DNA of 64,000 nt from Rossellomorea sp. SC111 (GTDB lineage: Bacteria > Bacillota > Bacilli > Bacillales > Bacillaceae_B): positions 225,145 through 289,144 of the forward strand of contig NZ_JANIOC010000005.1 in NCBI RefSeq assembly GCF_024733565.1. The letters run 5' to 3'. The translations under genes were made by a program, and so were the position numbers. Of this stretch, positions 52,228-60,190 are shown piece after piece. The notes beneath the pieces were generated by a model, which worked only from the letters and a program-made list of their open reading frames with translations, did no database searches and was not told the DNA's origin. Every line of letters starts with the position of its first letter. The stretch's first letter is position 1.

Positions 52228-52665
52228 ATGAATCTGACATTAAAGGAAATCGATGCTGACAATTGGGAAGAATGCATAACCCTATCTGTCTCTGAACATC
52301 AGAAGGAGTTTGTCGCAGATAATGCTTATTCCTTGCTACAGTCAAAATATGTAGAAGATCAATATCCATTGGCCATTTTTGATGGGGAAGATATGGTCGG
52401 GTTTGTCATGTATGGGACAGATCCTGAAACCAGTCGTATGGAAATGAGCCGGTTAATGATCGACCAGAAACATCAGGGAAAAGGTTATGGGAAAGCAGCC
52501 ACACTATTGCTTTTAGAACAACTGATACACAATTACGGAAGTATTGAGCTATTCACAAGTGCGGAACCGGAGAATGTGAGTGCTATAGGACTATATGAAA
52601 GTCTTGGATTTGAGAAGACGGGTGAAGTGATGTGGGGGGAAGTTGTGTTGAAGAGACAACTTTAG
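52228..52665 (+). CDS. GNAT acetyltransferase (spermidine/PaiA-like)
   Basis: A 145-residue GNAT. LKEIDADNWEECITLSVSEHQKEFVADNAYSLLQSKY at the start and MSRLMIDQKHQGKGYGKAATLLLLEQL in the middle resemble BltD/PaiA-type polyamine acetyltransferases. AAGGAG (52214-52219) is 8 bases before ATG 52228. It starts 12 bases after the previous GNAT, so the two are likely co-transcribed. Confidence 0.83.
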   Translation: MNLTLKEIDADNWEECITLSVSEHQKEFVADNAYSLLQSKYVEDQYPLAIFDGEDMVGFVMYGTDPETSRMEMSRLMIDQKHQGKGYGKAATLLLLEQLIHNYGSIELFTSAEPENVSAIGLYESLGFEKTGEVMWGEVVLKRQL

Positions 52666-52754
52666 TATTCAGGTAATCAACGTTGTCATCATCCTCGATT
52701 CTCCCCCAGAGACACCACTTGAATTCTTTAAAAAACTAAAAGGGTGATTAGCCA

Positions 52755-53477
52755 ATGAAAAAGTATAGCCTTCTTTTATTTGACCTGGATGATACGTTGC
52801 TTGAAAATTCCTCATGGTTTGACGATGGACTGGTTCAGACTTTTGCGGAACATCCATTGACAAAGGGAATGGATGAACAACAATTTTTGAGGAAAATAAA
52901 ACAACCTCCAAGATTTCTTATAGATAAACTTGTAAGTGGTGAACTAACTACACTTGAATTTAAAAGAGAAAGATGGAAGAGTGCACTTGATTCCTTTGAT
53001 GTGAAAGCAGACCTTGAGGAAATTGATCGACTGGAATCACTCTTTATTAACGCAAGTATGAACTTTATAACGGTTGACGAATATGTATTAAATTTAATGA
53101 ATGAACTGACTAAGCATTTTGAAGTTGGAATTGTTACAAACGGACTTTATGACCCTCAACAAAAGATAATCAATATGGGATTAGGGGATATATTCAGTCA
53201 AGATAAGATCATTCATGCAGAACCATTAGGTATTAGAAAGCCCGATTCCAGAATCTATACTATTGCTCTAGAAGCATTTAATAAGAAACCTGAAGAGACG
53301 ATATTCATAGGTGACTCGTGGACGCATGATGTAGTTGGTCCCATGGAAGCAGGAATGGAAGCGATATGGGTCAATATCAGAGGGGAAGAAAAACCAACGG
53401 ATCATACTCCGTATGCAATTGTGTCTTCTATTGTGGAAATAAGAGATATTTTGGTGAGTTTGGAAATGGGCAGATGA
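52755..53477 (+). CDS. HAD superfamily hydrolase (YjjG/nucleotidase-like)
   Basis: A 240-residue HAD protein. Motif I is LFDLDDTLLEN, motif II VTNG near 127, the Lys GIRKPDSRIY, and motif III FIGDSWTHDVVGPMEAGM. The layout resembles pyrimidine 5'-nucleotidase YjjG and related C1-cap enzymes. Substrate unknown. AAAAGGGTG precedes ATG 52755. The VOC-DinB fusion follows after 73 bases. Confidence 0.85.
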   Translation: MKKYSLLLFDLDDTLLENSSWFDDGLVQTFAEHPLTKGMDEQQFLRKIKQPPRFLIDKLVSGELTTLEFKRERWKSALDSFDVKADLEEIDRLESLFINASMNFITVDEYVLNLMNELTKHFEVGIVTNGLYDPQQKIINMGLGDIFSQDKIIHAEPLGIRKPDSRIYTIALEAFNKKPEETIFIGDSWTHDVVGPMEAGMEAIWVNIRGEEKPTDHTPYAIVSSIVEIRDILVSLEMGR

Positions 53478-53550
53478 AAGATGGCAAATGGTTTTTCATC
53501 AAGGTACCAGGGTTAGTTAGGAGAACACATTTTTTCGGAGGGGTGAAAAT

Positions 53551-54396
53551 ATGCAAAGCGCAAAGCCTAGATTGGTTTTAAGGGTGGATGATCTTGAACG
53601 ATCTCTTTCATTCTATCGTCATTTTTTTGGTTGGAGTGAGGAATGGAGAAAAGATACGAATGCACAGTGGAGGCTTCCTAGTGGTGGGGCTGTTTTATTC
53701 ACGGAAGGAAACCAAGAGGATTTTAAAAAGTATACGGATGTCGCTTTTGTCAAACCTGATCCGGGCCAGCGGTTTTATATTATGGGAGAGAAGATTGAAG
53801 ACCTGAAGCAAAAGTTTGAGGAAGAACAAGTGAATTATGAACTGGAAGTAGATCCGGGGTTTGGCCAGTTAATGATGGTGAAGGATCCAGATGGGTTCAT
53901 CGTTTCACATTGGGAAGAGTTGTATATGTCAGACGAAGATGTACTATCACTTTATAAAAGTGGGATCGATCGAATCGATACCGTGCTAAAGGGGTTATCG
54001 AAGGATGATTTGGACTTGGTTAGAGCTGAAGGGAAATGGTCGATCCGCCAAACCGTGCTGCATTTCATTGATTCGGATTTGACCATGTTCCATCGTATTA
54101 AGTTTGCGCTCGCTGAAGACGGTAGAAATTATAAGAATAATCCATACGACCCCAATCTATGGGAAACGGGAACGAATTACAAAGGTCGATCAATCGAAAC
54201 CGAAGTATCCCTTTTTAAATTGATACGGGAACACGTTCTCAATCTTTGTGAGTGCTTACCGGGCTCCCTCGATAGAAAAATTCAAACGGAAGACCAGGGT
54301 GAGCTGACCGTTAGAAAAATGATCAAGATGGTAGCGGGACATGCAAAAGGGCATCTTGAACAGATTGAAGAAACAAGAGACATTCATCACGTGTGA
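53551..54396 (+). CDS. VOC-DinB fusion protein
   Basis: A 281-residue two-domain protein. Residues 1-~125 form a glyoxalase-like VOC module (RLVLRVDDLERSLSFYRHFFGWSEEWR ... MVKDPDGFIVSHWEE). Residues ~130-278 form a DinB bundle (SIRQTVLHFIDSDLTMFHRI with the first His, and GHAKGHLEQIEE with the second pair). Both folds use metal and are associated with detoxification, so a combined thiol- or metal-dependent enzyme is plausible. GGAGGGG precedes ATG 53551. Terminator at 54401. Confidence 0.82.
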   Translation: MQSAKPRLVLRVDDLERSLSFYRHFFGWSEEWRKDTNAQWRLPSGGAVLFTEGNQEDFKKYTDVAFVKPDPGQRFYIMGEKIEDLKQKFEEEQVNYELEVDPGFGQLMMVKDPDGFIVSHWEELYMSDEDVLSLYKSGIDRIDTVLKGLSKDDLDLVRAEGKWSIRQTVLHFIDSDLTMFHRIKFALAEDGRNYKNNPYDPNLWETGTNYKGRSIETEVSLFKLIREHVLNLCECLPGSLDRKIQTEDQGELTVRKMIKMVAGHAKGHLEQIEETRDIHHV

Positions 54397-54400
54397 GGCG

Positions 54401-54438
54401 AGAAGCTTATCAATTTCTAATGATAAGCTTCTTTTTTA
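54401..54438 (+). terminator. Terminator after the VOC-DinB fusion
   Basis: AGAAGCTTATCA (54401-54412) pairs perfectly with TGATAAGCTTCT (54421-54432), then TTTTT. Confidence 0.85.
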
Positions 54439-54520
54439 TCACTATATATTGAGTTGTTGTCAGTAAACTGGAATAATTGGAATTGTCAGTAATAAATCTG
54501 TTAGTTCAGGGAGGAGACAG

Positions 54521-55291
54521 ATGAAGTACAAAATCGTTTTCTTTGACATCGATGGAACGATCACTCATCACGAAAATGGGAGCATACCAGATAAGACGAA
54601 AGACGTCATACATACACTAAAGAACAAAGGGTTCAAATTGGTGGTGGCAACGGGACGACCCTTATCCATGTGCCAGGAGATAAAGGATTTAGGAATCGAT
54701 ACGTTCATCACAGCAAATGGCGGCTATGTCAAACATAACGAAAAAGTGATTCATCAAGTTCCCATGGACCGGAATCTGGTAAAAGAGATTGTGGATTTCG
54801 CCCATGGCAAGAATGGCCTATCTTTCTATACCGAAAGCTTCTGTATGAACGGAGTGGAGGAAGAAGAAATAGCCCGGGCATTGAAGGAAACGTTATCGTT
54901 GGATGAATATCCAGTGAGGGCCGATCTTATTGGTGAACAGGATGTCTACTTGATGTGTTTATTTGCAACGGATGAAGTGGTGAAATCATATCAACAGAGG
55001 TTTCCTCATCTTACCTTCAGAAGATGGCATCCCTACGTGTTAAATGTGTTGCAAGAAGATGTGTCAAAGTCATTAGCCATACAGAAAGTATTAGATTACT
55101 ATGATTTACATCCATCTGAAGCCATCGCTTTCGGTGATGGCGATAATGATGTAGATATGCTGGAAATGGCCGGTCTTGGGATTGCAATGGAAAATGGCAG
55201 TGATAGATTGAAAAGTGTTGCGGATTATGTGACCAAAAAATCCAGTGAAGATGGTATCACTTTTGCATTGGAGAGATTTGGTGTTATTTAG
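54521..55291 (+). CDS. Cof-type HAD phosphatase
   Basis: A 256-residue HAD IIB phosphatase. Motif I is FFDIDGTI (Asp9), motif II VATGRP, the Lys in SKSLAIQKVLDYY, and motif III AFGDGDNDVDMLEMAG, with a C2 cap between. It is like YkrA/Cof proteins that dephosphorylate sugar phosphates or flavin precursors. GGGAGGAG precedes ATG 54521, and the motif AATAATTGGAAT lies 37 bases upstream. Confidence 0.87.
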   Translation: MKYKIVFFDIDGTITHHENGSIPDKTKDVIHTLKNKGFKLVVATGRPLSMCQEIKDLGIDTFITANGGYVKHNEKVIHQVPMDRNLVKEIVDFAHGKNGLSFYTESFCMNGVEEEEIARALKETLSLDEYPVRADLIGEQDVYLMCLFATDEVVKSYQQRFPHLTFRRWHPYVLNVLQEDVSKSLAIQKVLDYYDLHPSEAIAFGDGDNDVDMLEMAGLGIAMENGSDRLKSVADYVTKKSSEDGITFALERFGVI

Positions 55292-55323
55292 TTCGGGAGA
55301 AATCAAGTTAAGGGGATGAGTAT

Positions 55324-55698
55324 ATGTTGAAGAAAATACTTTTCTTAGTTGGAACTATGCTTCTATTAACTGCCTGCAACACCAAAGATTTCTCCTTCTC
55401 CGGAGATTCTAATCACTGGCATGCAGATCTAAACGTCAATCAGTCCAGTGATTTTGAAAAACAGGATTTTGTCCTGAAGTACAAAGGGGATGACGTTGAT
55501 TCTGTGGGGGACGTTGCCTATACGGTCAAAGGAGTTGGCGAATATGGCAGAAAGGGTGAGATACTTGAAGAGAATGGAGTCATCCGGCACAGCAGTGAAT
55601 CGAATCCGACGAATGCCAAAATGAGTGAAGACACTAAGGTTGAGGTAACGGTGAAGTGGGATGATCAGGTGGAGACATTCACTTTAGCAAAAGATTAA
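55324..55698 (+). CDS. Lipoprotein of unknown function
   Basis: A 124-residue protein with signal MLKKILFLVGTMLLLTAC, lipid Cys at residue 18. The mature part (NHWHADLNVNQS ... EVTVKWDDQVETF) looks like a small beta-sandwich ectodomain. AAGGGGATG precedes ATG 55324. A tiny membrane protein gene follows 16 bases later, so the two are probably co-transcribed. Confidence 0.75.
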   Translation: MLKKILFLVGTMLLLTACNTKDFSFSGDSNHWHADLNVNQSSDFEKQDFVLKYKGDDVDSVGDVAYTVKGVGEYGRKGEILEENGVIRHSSESNPTNAKMSEDTKVEVTVKWDDQVETFTLAKD

Positions 55699-55714
55699 AA
55701 AAAGGATGGATCCT

Positions 55715-55900
55715 ATGTCAGAGAAAACGTTTCAAATGAGGTTGTGGATGACTGCCGTACTGGCTTCTCTTCTCATGTTCGGTTTAACGAAATTCATTTG
55801 GGGTGAAGTGAATGATTCACTATTGCTGGTTTATTTAGTATTGGCGTTTCTGATAAATGTTTTTATCTCGAAAATCAGAAAGGTGAGGACGAAAGAATAG
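55715..55900 (+). CDS. 61-residue two-helix membrane protein
   Basis: ATG 55715 is 8 bases after AGGA (55703-55706); the earlier ATG 55706 overlaps that site. Two hydrophobic helices (about 9-27 and 34-53) and a basic C-terminal tail KIRKVRTKE place it in the membrane with both ends probably inside. Family unknown. It follows the lipoprotein in the same likely transcript. Confidence 0.6.
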   Translation: MSEKTFQMRLWMTAVLASLLMFGLTKFIWGEVNDSLLLVYLVLAFLINVFISKIRKVRTKE

Positions 55901-56045
55901 TCTCATATAAGCGGACTCAAATAAATTTCGACAAGGATGTTAAATTATTTTGAATCAGGATTAATTAAATGCAGTCCTACTTCGTCACATGAAATGAAAA
56001 TTCGGCGAGACCCATGTAGAACTGAGCAAATAGGGAGGGAAAATA

Positions 56046-56501
56046 ATGAACTACGTCAAAGATCTGCGAAAGCTCGTCGGCACCAGACCCTTAATTCTCC
56101 CCGGTTCTGTCGTCATCATCTTAAACGAATACAATGAAATCCTTCTGCAGAACCGGACAGACGGTGGTTGGGGGCTTCCCGGCGGATTGATGGAGCTTGG
56201 GGAAAGTTTAGAGGAGACGGCAAGGAGAGAAGTGAAGGAAGAAACGGGTCTTGATATTGGGGAGCTGACCCTGGTAAACATCTTCTCCGGGCACGACTAT
56301 TACTTCAAAGTATCAAATGGGGATGAGTTGTATTCCGTCACGGCTGTCTACGTCACAAATGACGTGAGCGGAAAAATGGAAGTGGATGAAAACGAATCGG
56401 TTGCAGTCCAATATTTCAAACTGAATGAACTGCCGGACGGGCTGACTGATGAATATAAAAGATATATCATGTCATACATAAAATCAGGGGTGAAAGCATG
56501 A
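56046..56501 (+). CDS. NUDIX hydrolase
   Basis: A 151-residue Nudix protein. The box GLMELGESLEETARREVKEETGL (about residues 44-66) is complete. GGWGLPG before it is the usual lead-in. It may hydrolyse nucleotide sugars, dinucleotides or oxidised nucleotides. AGGGAGGG (56034-56041) lies directly before ATG 56046. Its end overlaps the next gene by 4 bases (ATGA), indicating translational coupling. Confidence 0.88.
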   Translation: MNYVKDLRKLVGTRPLILPGSVVIILNEYNEILLQNRTDGGWGLPGGLMELGESLEETARREVKEETGLDIGELTLVNIFSGHDYYFKVSNGDELYSVTAVYVTNDVSGKMEVDENESVAVQYFKLNELPDGLTDEYKRYIMSYIKSGVKA

Positions 56502-57259
56502 TTGCTTCAGATATCATTTTAAACACATGGAACAAGTTTAATGATTTCCCAATGGAAACGTTAACGAAAGTATGGTTTTATCAACAGGGAAGCGTGAAGA
56601 AGCAGCGGGATGTCTCTCTTATGAGGGAGCATCGTGAACGATACGGCTTGTCGGGGAATTGTTTCGATCTTGCACTCTGGTTGCTTGATGAGTTTAAAAG
56701 GGACGGAATCGAGGCGTATCCAGTCGGTCATAATCTCGGTTCGGAAGAGGCTCACGCGGCCGTCATTGCGCTGAACGAAAAAGGGGAACGATTTCTATGT
56801 GACCTTGGGGATCAGTGGTTGAATCCAATTTTAATAGATTCCAAGAGTCCCGATTACACCAGCGAAAAAGTAGATGGTTTCTTTCCTGCCGCAAAGGTGC
56901 AGGTTCTGGATCACCCATCAGATATCGAAATCGCCTATCATCGACCGAATGGAAAAGTATCGAAACAAGTATTCCAGACTGAACGAATAGAAATGGAAAC
57001 TTTCTTAGAAGCTGCGGAGCATTCTCAACATTTGATAAAGAACCACCCATTACTGGAGTGCAGAATCCCATACCAATCTGAAACCGCTCATTGGGAGTTC
57101 TATAATTGGGAGAGCTTTCTGAGTACAACAGAAGGGCTGATGAAGGACACCAAACTGGATACAGTGGAAGAATGGGCTGAAAGAATTCATGGGAAAACGG
57201 GATACAACAAAGTGATTTTAATAGAAATATTAGACCACTACAGAAAGATTCAAGTTTGA
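56498..57259 (+). CDS. Arylamine N-acetyltransferase-like/transglutaminase-fold protein
   Basis: A 253-residue protein that I place by its putative catalytic triad. Cys is in LSGNCFDLALWLL (residue 52), His in EEAHAAVIALN (about 87), and Asp in FLCDLGDQWLN (about 101). The C-H-D order and spacing resemble arylamine N-acetyltransferase and transglutaminase-like folds. The usual name is hypothetical protein. It overlaps the Nudix gene by 4 bases and is followed by a GNAT 14 bases downstream. Confidence 0.6.
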   Translation: MIASDIILNTWNKFNDFPMETLTKVWFYQQGSVKKQRDVSLMREHRERYGLSGNCFDLALWLLDEFKRDGIEAYPVGHNLGSEEAHAAVIALNEKGERFLCDLGDQWLNPILIDSKSPDYTSEKVDGFFPAAKVQVLDHPSDIEIAYHRPNGKVSKQVFQTERIEMETFLEAAEHSQHLIKNHPLLECRIPYQSETAHWEFYNWESFLSTTEGLMKDTKLDTVEEWAERIHGKTGYNKVILIEILDHYRKIQV

Positions 57260-57273
57260 AAGGGAAAATGACA

Positions 57274-57825
57274 ATGGAAACGACAAAAATGCCAAAAGTA
57301 ACATTAAGAGAATTAACGTTGGACGATGCAGAAGACCGGTACCATTGGTGCCTGGATAAGGAAGTAACGAAACACCTGAACATGCCGGAGAAATATCCTC
57401 CTTTCAGTCTGGAAGAAACTCGTACCTGGATTGACTTGTGCATCAACAAATCCAATGGATATGAACAAAAGGCGATCATGGCGGAAAATGGCAGGCACAT
57501 CGGCTGGATCGATTTAAAAAATATTGACCGCTTAAATAAGCATGCAGAACTGGGGATCGCGATCGGGGATAAAACATACTGGGGCAAAGGCTACGGATTA
57601 GCTGCCATGCGCGAGATGCTTCATTGGGGATTCGAGGAACTCGGGTTGAATAAGATTTGGCTCAGAGTAGAGATCGATAATGAAAAAGCCATCAAATCGT
57701 ATAGAAAAATGGGATATGTGGAAGAAGGCATTTTAAGGCAGGACAGATGGAGAAACGGAGAGTACGTGGATCGATTACGTATGAGTATTCTCAGGGAGGA
57801 GTTCTTCTATGAACAAGTTAGATGA
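57274..57825 (+). CDS. GNAT family N-acetyltransferase (RimJ-like)
   Basis: A 183-residue GNAT. VTLRELTLDDAEDRYHWCLDKEVTKHL is the first part, ELGIAIGDKTYWGKGYGLAAMREMLHWGFEELGLNKIWL has the acetyl-CoA loop, and NEKAIKSYRKMGYVEEG follows. ATG 57274 is 9 bases from AAAGGG; ATG 57268 is too close. The next gene overlaps its end by 17 bases, so these genes from 56046 on form a probable operon. Confidence 0.85.
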   Translation: METTKMPKVTLRELTLDDAEDRYHWCLDKEVTKHLNMPEKYPPFSLEETRTWIDLCINKSNGYEQKAIMAENGRHIGWIDLKNIDRLNKHAELGIAIGDKTYWGKGYGLAAMREMLHWGFEELGLNKIWLRVEIDNEKAIKSYRKMGYVEEGILRQDRWRNGEYVDRLRMSILREEFFYEQVR

Positions 57826-58306
57826 GTTTATTGAAATTGCCGGGAAGCTAAATGGAATGGGCATTACGCCACTGCTTATGGGCTCGGTCGGTTTGGAAGT
57901 GGTTACAGGAAAGAGTTGGGATGCGCAGGACTTAGACATTCATGTTCCCGGGGATAAGAGGGGCTGGGAAGTGCCGGCTGAAACATCCATATATAACTGG
58001 AGTGAGATTGTAGAGATCATGGAGTCAATGGACTATGTACTGATTGATCTGCATGAGCATGAGTTTTCAAAAGATGGATTATCCGTGGAGTTCGGTATCA
58101 TGGATACGCTGCCGGAATTTGCAGGGGTACAACTAGAAGATTTAAACATTCATCGTGAGGGAGAAGTAACCTATTATCTGCTGAATCAGGAACAGTACTT
58201 ACGCGTGTACGAAGCTTCCTCCAAGGACAGTTACCGGGCAAATCAGAATAATCATAAGGATTTGGGGAAGATCGAGTATTTGAAGCACGAATTGAGTAAG
58301 GGTTGA
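57809..58306 (+). CDS. Nucleotidyltransferase-fold protein
   Basis: A 165-residue protein. LLMGSVGLEVVTGKSWDAQDLDIHVPGD resembles the GS-x-n-D-x-D entry motif of the minimal nucleotidyltransferase (MNT/antitoxin-type) fold, although the GS and D-x-D are spaced oddly. It would transfer a nucleotide to an unknown target, or be inactive. It overlaps the GNAT gene by 17 bases and shares its transcript. GAGGAG precedes ATG 57809. Tentative family. Confidence 0.5.
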   Translation: MNKLDEFIEIAGKLNGMGITPLLMGSVGLEVVTGKSWDAQDLDIHVPGDKRGWEVPAETSIYNWSEIVEIMESMDYVLIDLHEHEFSKDGLSVEFGIMDTLPEFAGVQLEDLNIHREGEVTYYLLNQEQYLRVYEASSKDSYRANQNNHKDLGKIEYLKHELSKG

Positions 58307-58386
58307 TTCATAATGAAGGACCAAAATGATAAACCATTTATGTTACAGTAAATATAATCCAAATTCGAAATGCTGGAGGTGTAATC

Positions 58387-58596
58387 ATGTATTTCTTGAT
58401 CTTTCTGGGAATCCTCATCTTATATTTTGCCATCCGTATTTTCATAGGCTCAAGGAAAATGAAGTTTTATGGAGACAGCATTAAAAAGAATTCTTTCAAT
58501 CCAAGAGACGAAGCTTATCAAAAGTCGGCTCAGCATTCTCGACAATCTACGAATGCCAATAATCAAACAGGTGGCGGTGGGGGGCCTTCAGCGTGA
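58387..58596 (+). CDS. 69-residue single-helix membrane protein
   Basis: The N-terminal hydrophobic helix (about 2-20) is followed by a basic stretch GSRKMKFYGD and a polar tail rich in Ser, Asn and Gln, ending with TGGGGGPSA. TGGAGGTG (58374-58381) precedes ATG 58387. The cytoplasmic or external tail looks disordered. No family recognised. Confidence 0.55.
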   Translation: MYFLIFLGILILYFAIRIFIGSRKMKFYGDSIKKNSFNPRDEAYQKSAQHSRQSTNANNQTGGGGGPSA

Positions 58597-58642
58597 TTTT
58601 TAGTCAATATTCAAGGGGATTTGAAAAGAAAGTGATGTTACT

Positions 58643-59047
58643 TTGAGGACCTTACCACTCGCTCTCATTCTCCTGTCGGTAGTCATTATGGGGTGTAGTA
58701 AGAGTATTGTTGAGCATAATGAAAGAATAGAGGAAGCTATTTATTCTATAGTTAACGATCAAAACAACAAGAATATAGAGCTCAACTCAATAGCGGAATT
58801 TAATTGGGGAAAAGCGTATTTATTTCCACCTTATACTTCTCAAGGGAGTATAGAAAAGCAGCTTGGGATTGAATACGACGATCCTAGTCAAATAAGTATC
58901 AGAGATGATATCTATTTACTTGTATTCTTATATGAGGGTGAAGTTGTTCAGTATGCTGAAATAAATCGTCAAAAAGCGGATTTTACAACGGGGGATAAAG
59001 AGTATCTGACTCCTTCTGAGGATGTTTTGAAGGTGGAAAGGCATTAA
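58643..59047 (+). CDS. Lipoprotein of unknown function
   Basis: A 134-residue protein from TTG 58643, the only reasonable start in frame. The signal MRTLPLALILLSVVIMGC has the lipidated Cys at residue 18. The mature part has few motifs (YLLVFLYEGEVVQYAEINR). The ribosome binding site is weak (GAAAAGAAAG). Terminator at 59080 is shared with the next convergent gene. Confidence 0.65.
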   Translation: MRTLPLALILLSVVIMGCSKSIVEHNERIEEAIYSIVNDQNNKNIELNSIAEFNWGKAYLFPPYTSQGSIEKQLGIEYDDPSQISIRDDIYLLVFLYEGEVVQYAEINRQKADFTTGDKEYLTPSEDVLKVERH

Positions 59048-59079
59048 TTTCGCAGGCACTTATTGTTTTGAAAAAACAA

Positions 59080-59109
59080 ATGGGAACTTCTTAGATTAGA
59101 AGTTCCCAT
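59080..59109. terminator. Bidirectional terminator between lipoprotein genes
   Basis: ATGGGAACTTCT (59080-59091) pairs perfectly with AGAAGTTCCCAT (59098-59109), loop TAGATT. Confidence 0.75.
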
Positions 59110-59125
59110 GATTGGGTCCGAGAGT

Positions 59126-59620
59126 TTACTGATTCAATTTTTTCAGTAATCCGCCATCCTTCACATTCCGGATCGAGACAATCTCCCCATCATCATTAAG
59201 ATTCATTCTCCCACTGATAGTTGCCGTGTTCGTTTCCCCGTCTTTACTGTATTCCACATTAACTTCATATTCATAAGCAAGATCTTGATCCTTTGTAATA
59301 TTAATATCGGTTGGCTTCAGCTGATAACCATTTTCATAAGCCATCCGCTGATATAACAAGATATGATTTGTATTCACCATATCCTCCCAATTTTTGACTA
59401 GAGGCTTATAGGTCTCTTCTACATACTCTTCCAACTCAGGTGGAAATGCATCATCTTGTTTAAAAGCGGATGTAAGTTCATCATTTGGTCCGGTGAATTC
59501 ATTTTCTAAGAAGGTTTGGATGGTATCAACATTATTATCACTTTCTTTGGGTGCGCTGCAACCTGCCATTAAAGTGATAAGCGACGTTAATATGAACAAG
59601 TTAATCGTTAGTTTTTTCAT
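59126..59620 (-). CDS. Lipoprotein of unknown function
   Basis: A 164-residue protein. The signal MKKLTINLFILTSLITLMAGC has the lipidated Cys at residue 21. The mature part is acidic, with TIQTFLENEFTGPNDEL and a C-terminal beta-strand region YEYEVNVEYSKDGETNTATISGRM that recalls small Bacillus lipoproteins. AAAGGGGG precedes ATG 59620. Divergent from the pyridoxamine oxidase-like gene. Confidence 0.75.
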   Translation of the reverse strand: MKKLTINLFILTSLITLMAGCSAPKESDNNVDTIQTFLENEFTGPNDELTSAFKQDDAFPPELEEYVEETYKPLVKNWEDMVNTNHILLYQRMAYENGYQLKPTDINITKDQDLAYEYEVNVEYSKDGETNTATISGRMNLNDDGEIVSIRNVKDGGLLKKLNQ

Positions 59621-59723
59621 CTGCTAATTCCCCCTTTATTGTTCTTTACGTATTGGGGTGGAAAATGTTTCAATAAATTAAATGAATACGACTATTTTTC
59701 TAATTTGGAAAGGATGAAGAGAT

Positions 59724-60167
59724 ATGGACATTATTACTGATAAAAAGCATTTTGATCTCAATGAGTTCCTAAAGAAACCATTATTTGCCCATCTTTCTAC
59801 ATTATCCAAAGAAGGACCAAGGGAATCCCCTGTATGGTTTTATTGGGAAAATGAGTACCTCTACATAATTGGCACGCCACCTTCAGACAGCTTTCCCGGA
59901 AGAATTGAAGAAAATCCTGAGTGTGCCATCGGGATAGTAGATTTCGACCACACAACCGGGAAAGTCCTTCATGCAGGATTTAGAGGAAAGGCTACGGTTG
60001 AGCCATTTGACAAGAAAATTGCAACGAAATTGCTTTCCCGTTACCTTGGTTCTAATGAAGAGAACTGGGATCCAAGATTTCAAGGCTTGGGGAACAGTAA
60101 TGTACTCATCAAATTTGCACCTGAGACGGTGGTGGTGAGGGATCAGTCTTTTGTGCCTAGTATATAA
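59724..60167 (+). CDS. Pyridoxamine 5'-phosphate oxidase-like flavin protein
   Basis: A 147-residue split-barrel flavoprotein. FLKKPLFAHLSTLSKEGPRESPVWFYWENEYLYIIG and GFRGKATVEPF are the usual FMN-binding signature of the PNPOx-like family. The actual substrate is unknown; many members bind F420 or haem. GGAAAGGA (59707-59714) precedes ATG 59724. An APH-type kinase follows 23 bases later. Confidence 0.8.
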   Translation: MDIITDKKHFDLNEFLKKPLFAHLSTLSKEGPRESPVWFYWENEYLYIIGTPPSDSFPGRIEENPECAIGIVDFDHTTGKVLHAGFRGKATVEPFDKKIATKLLSRYLGSNEENWDPRFQGLGNSNVLIKFAPETVVVRDQSFVPSI

Positions 60168-60190
60168 ATGATTCAGAGAAGGAGAAGCTC

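Noticed and set aside
55937..56137. Plus-strand ORF of 66 codons
   Set aside because: It overlaps the Nudix gene, which has AGGGAGGG and a complete Nudix box; the ORF has no ribosome binding site and an unlikely composition.
56763..57587. Long minus-strand ORF of 274 codons
   Set aside because: It lies antisense to the NAT-like and GNAT genes, whose motifs and overlaps are convincing. Its translation has no recognisable domain and is rich in Ser, Phe and Cys in a shadow-like pattern.
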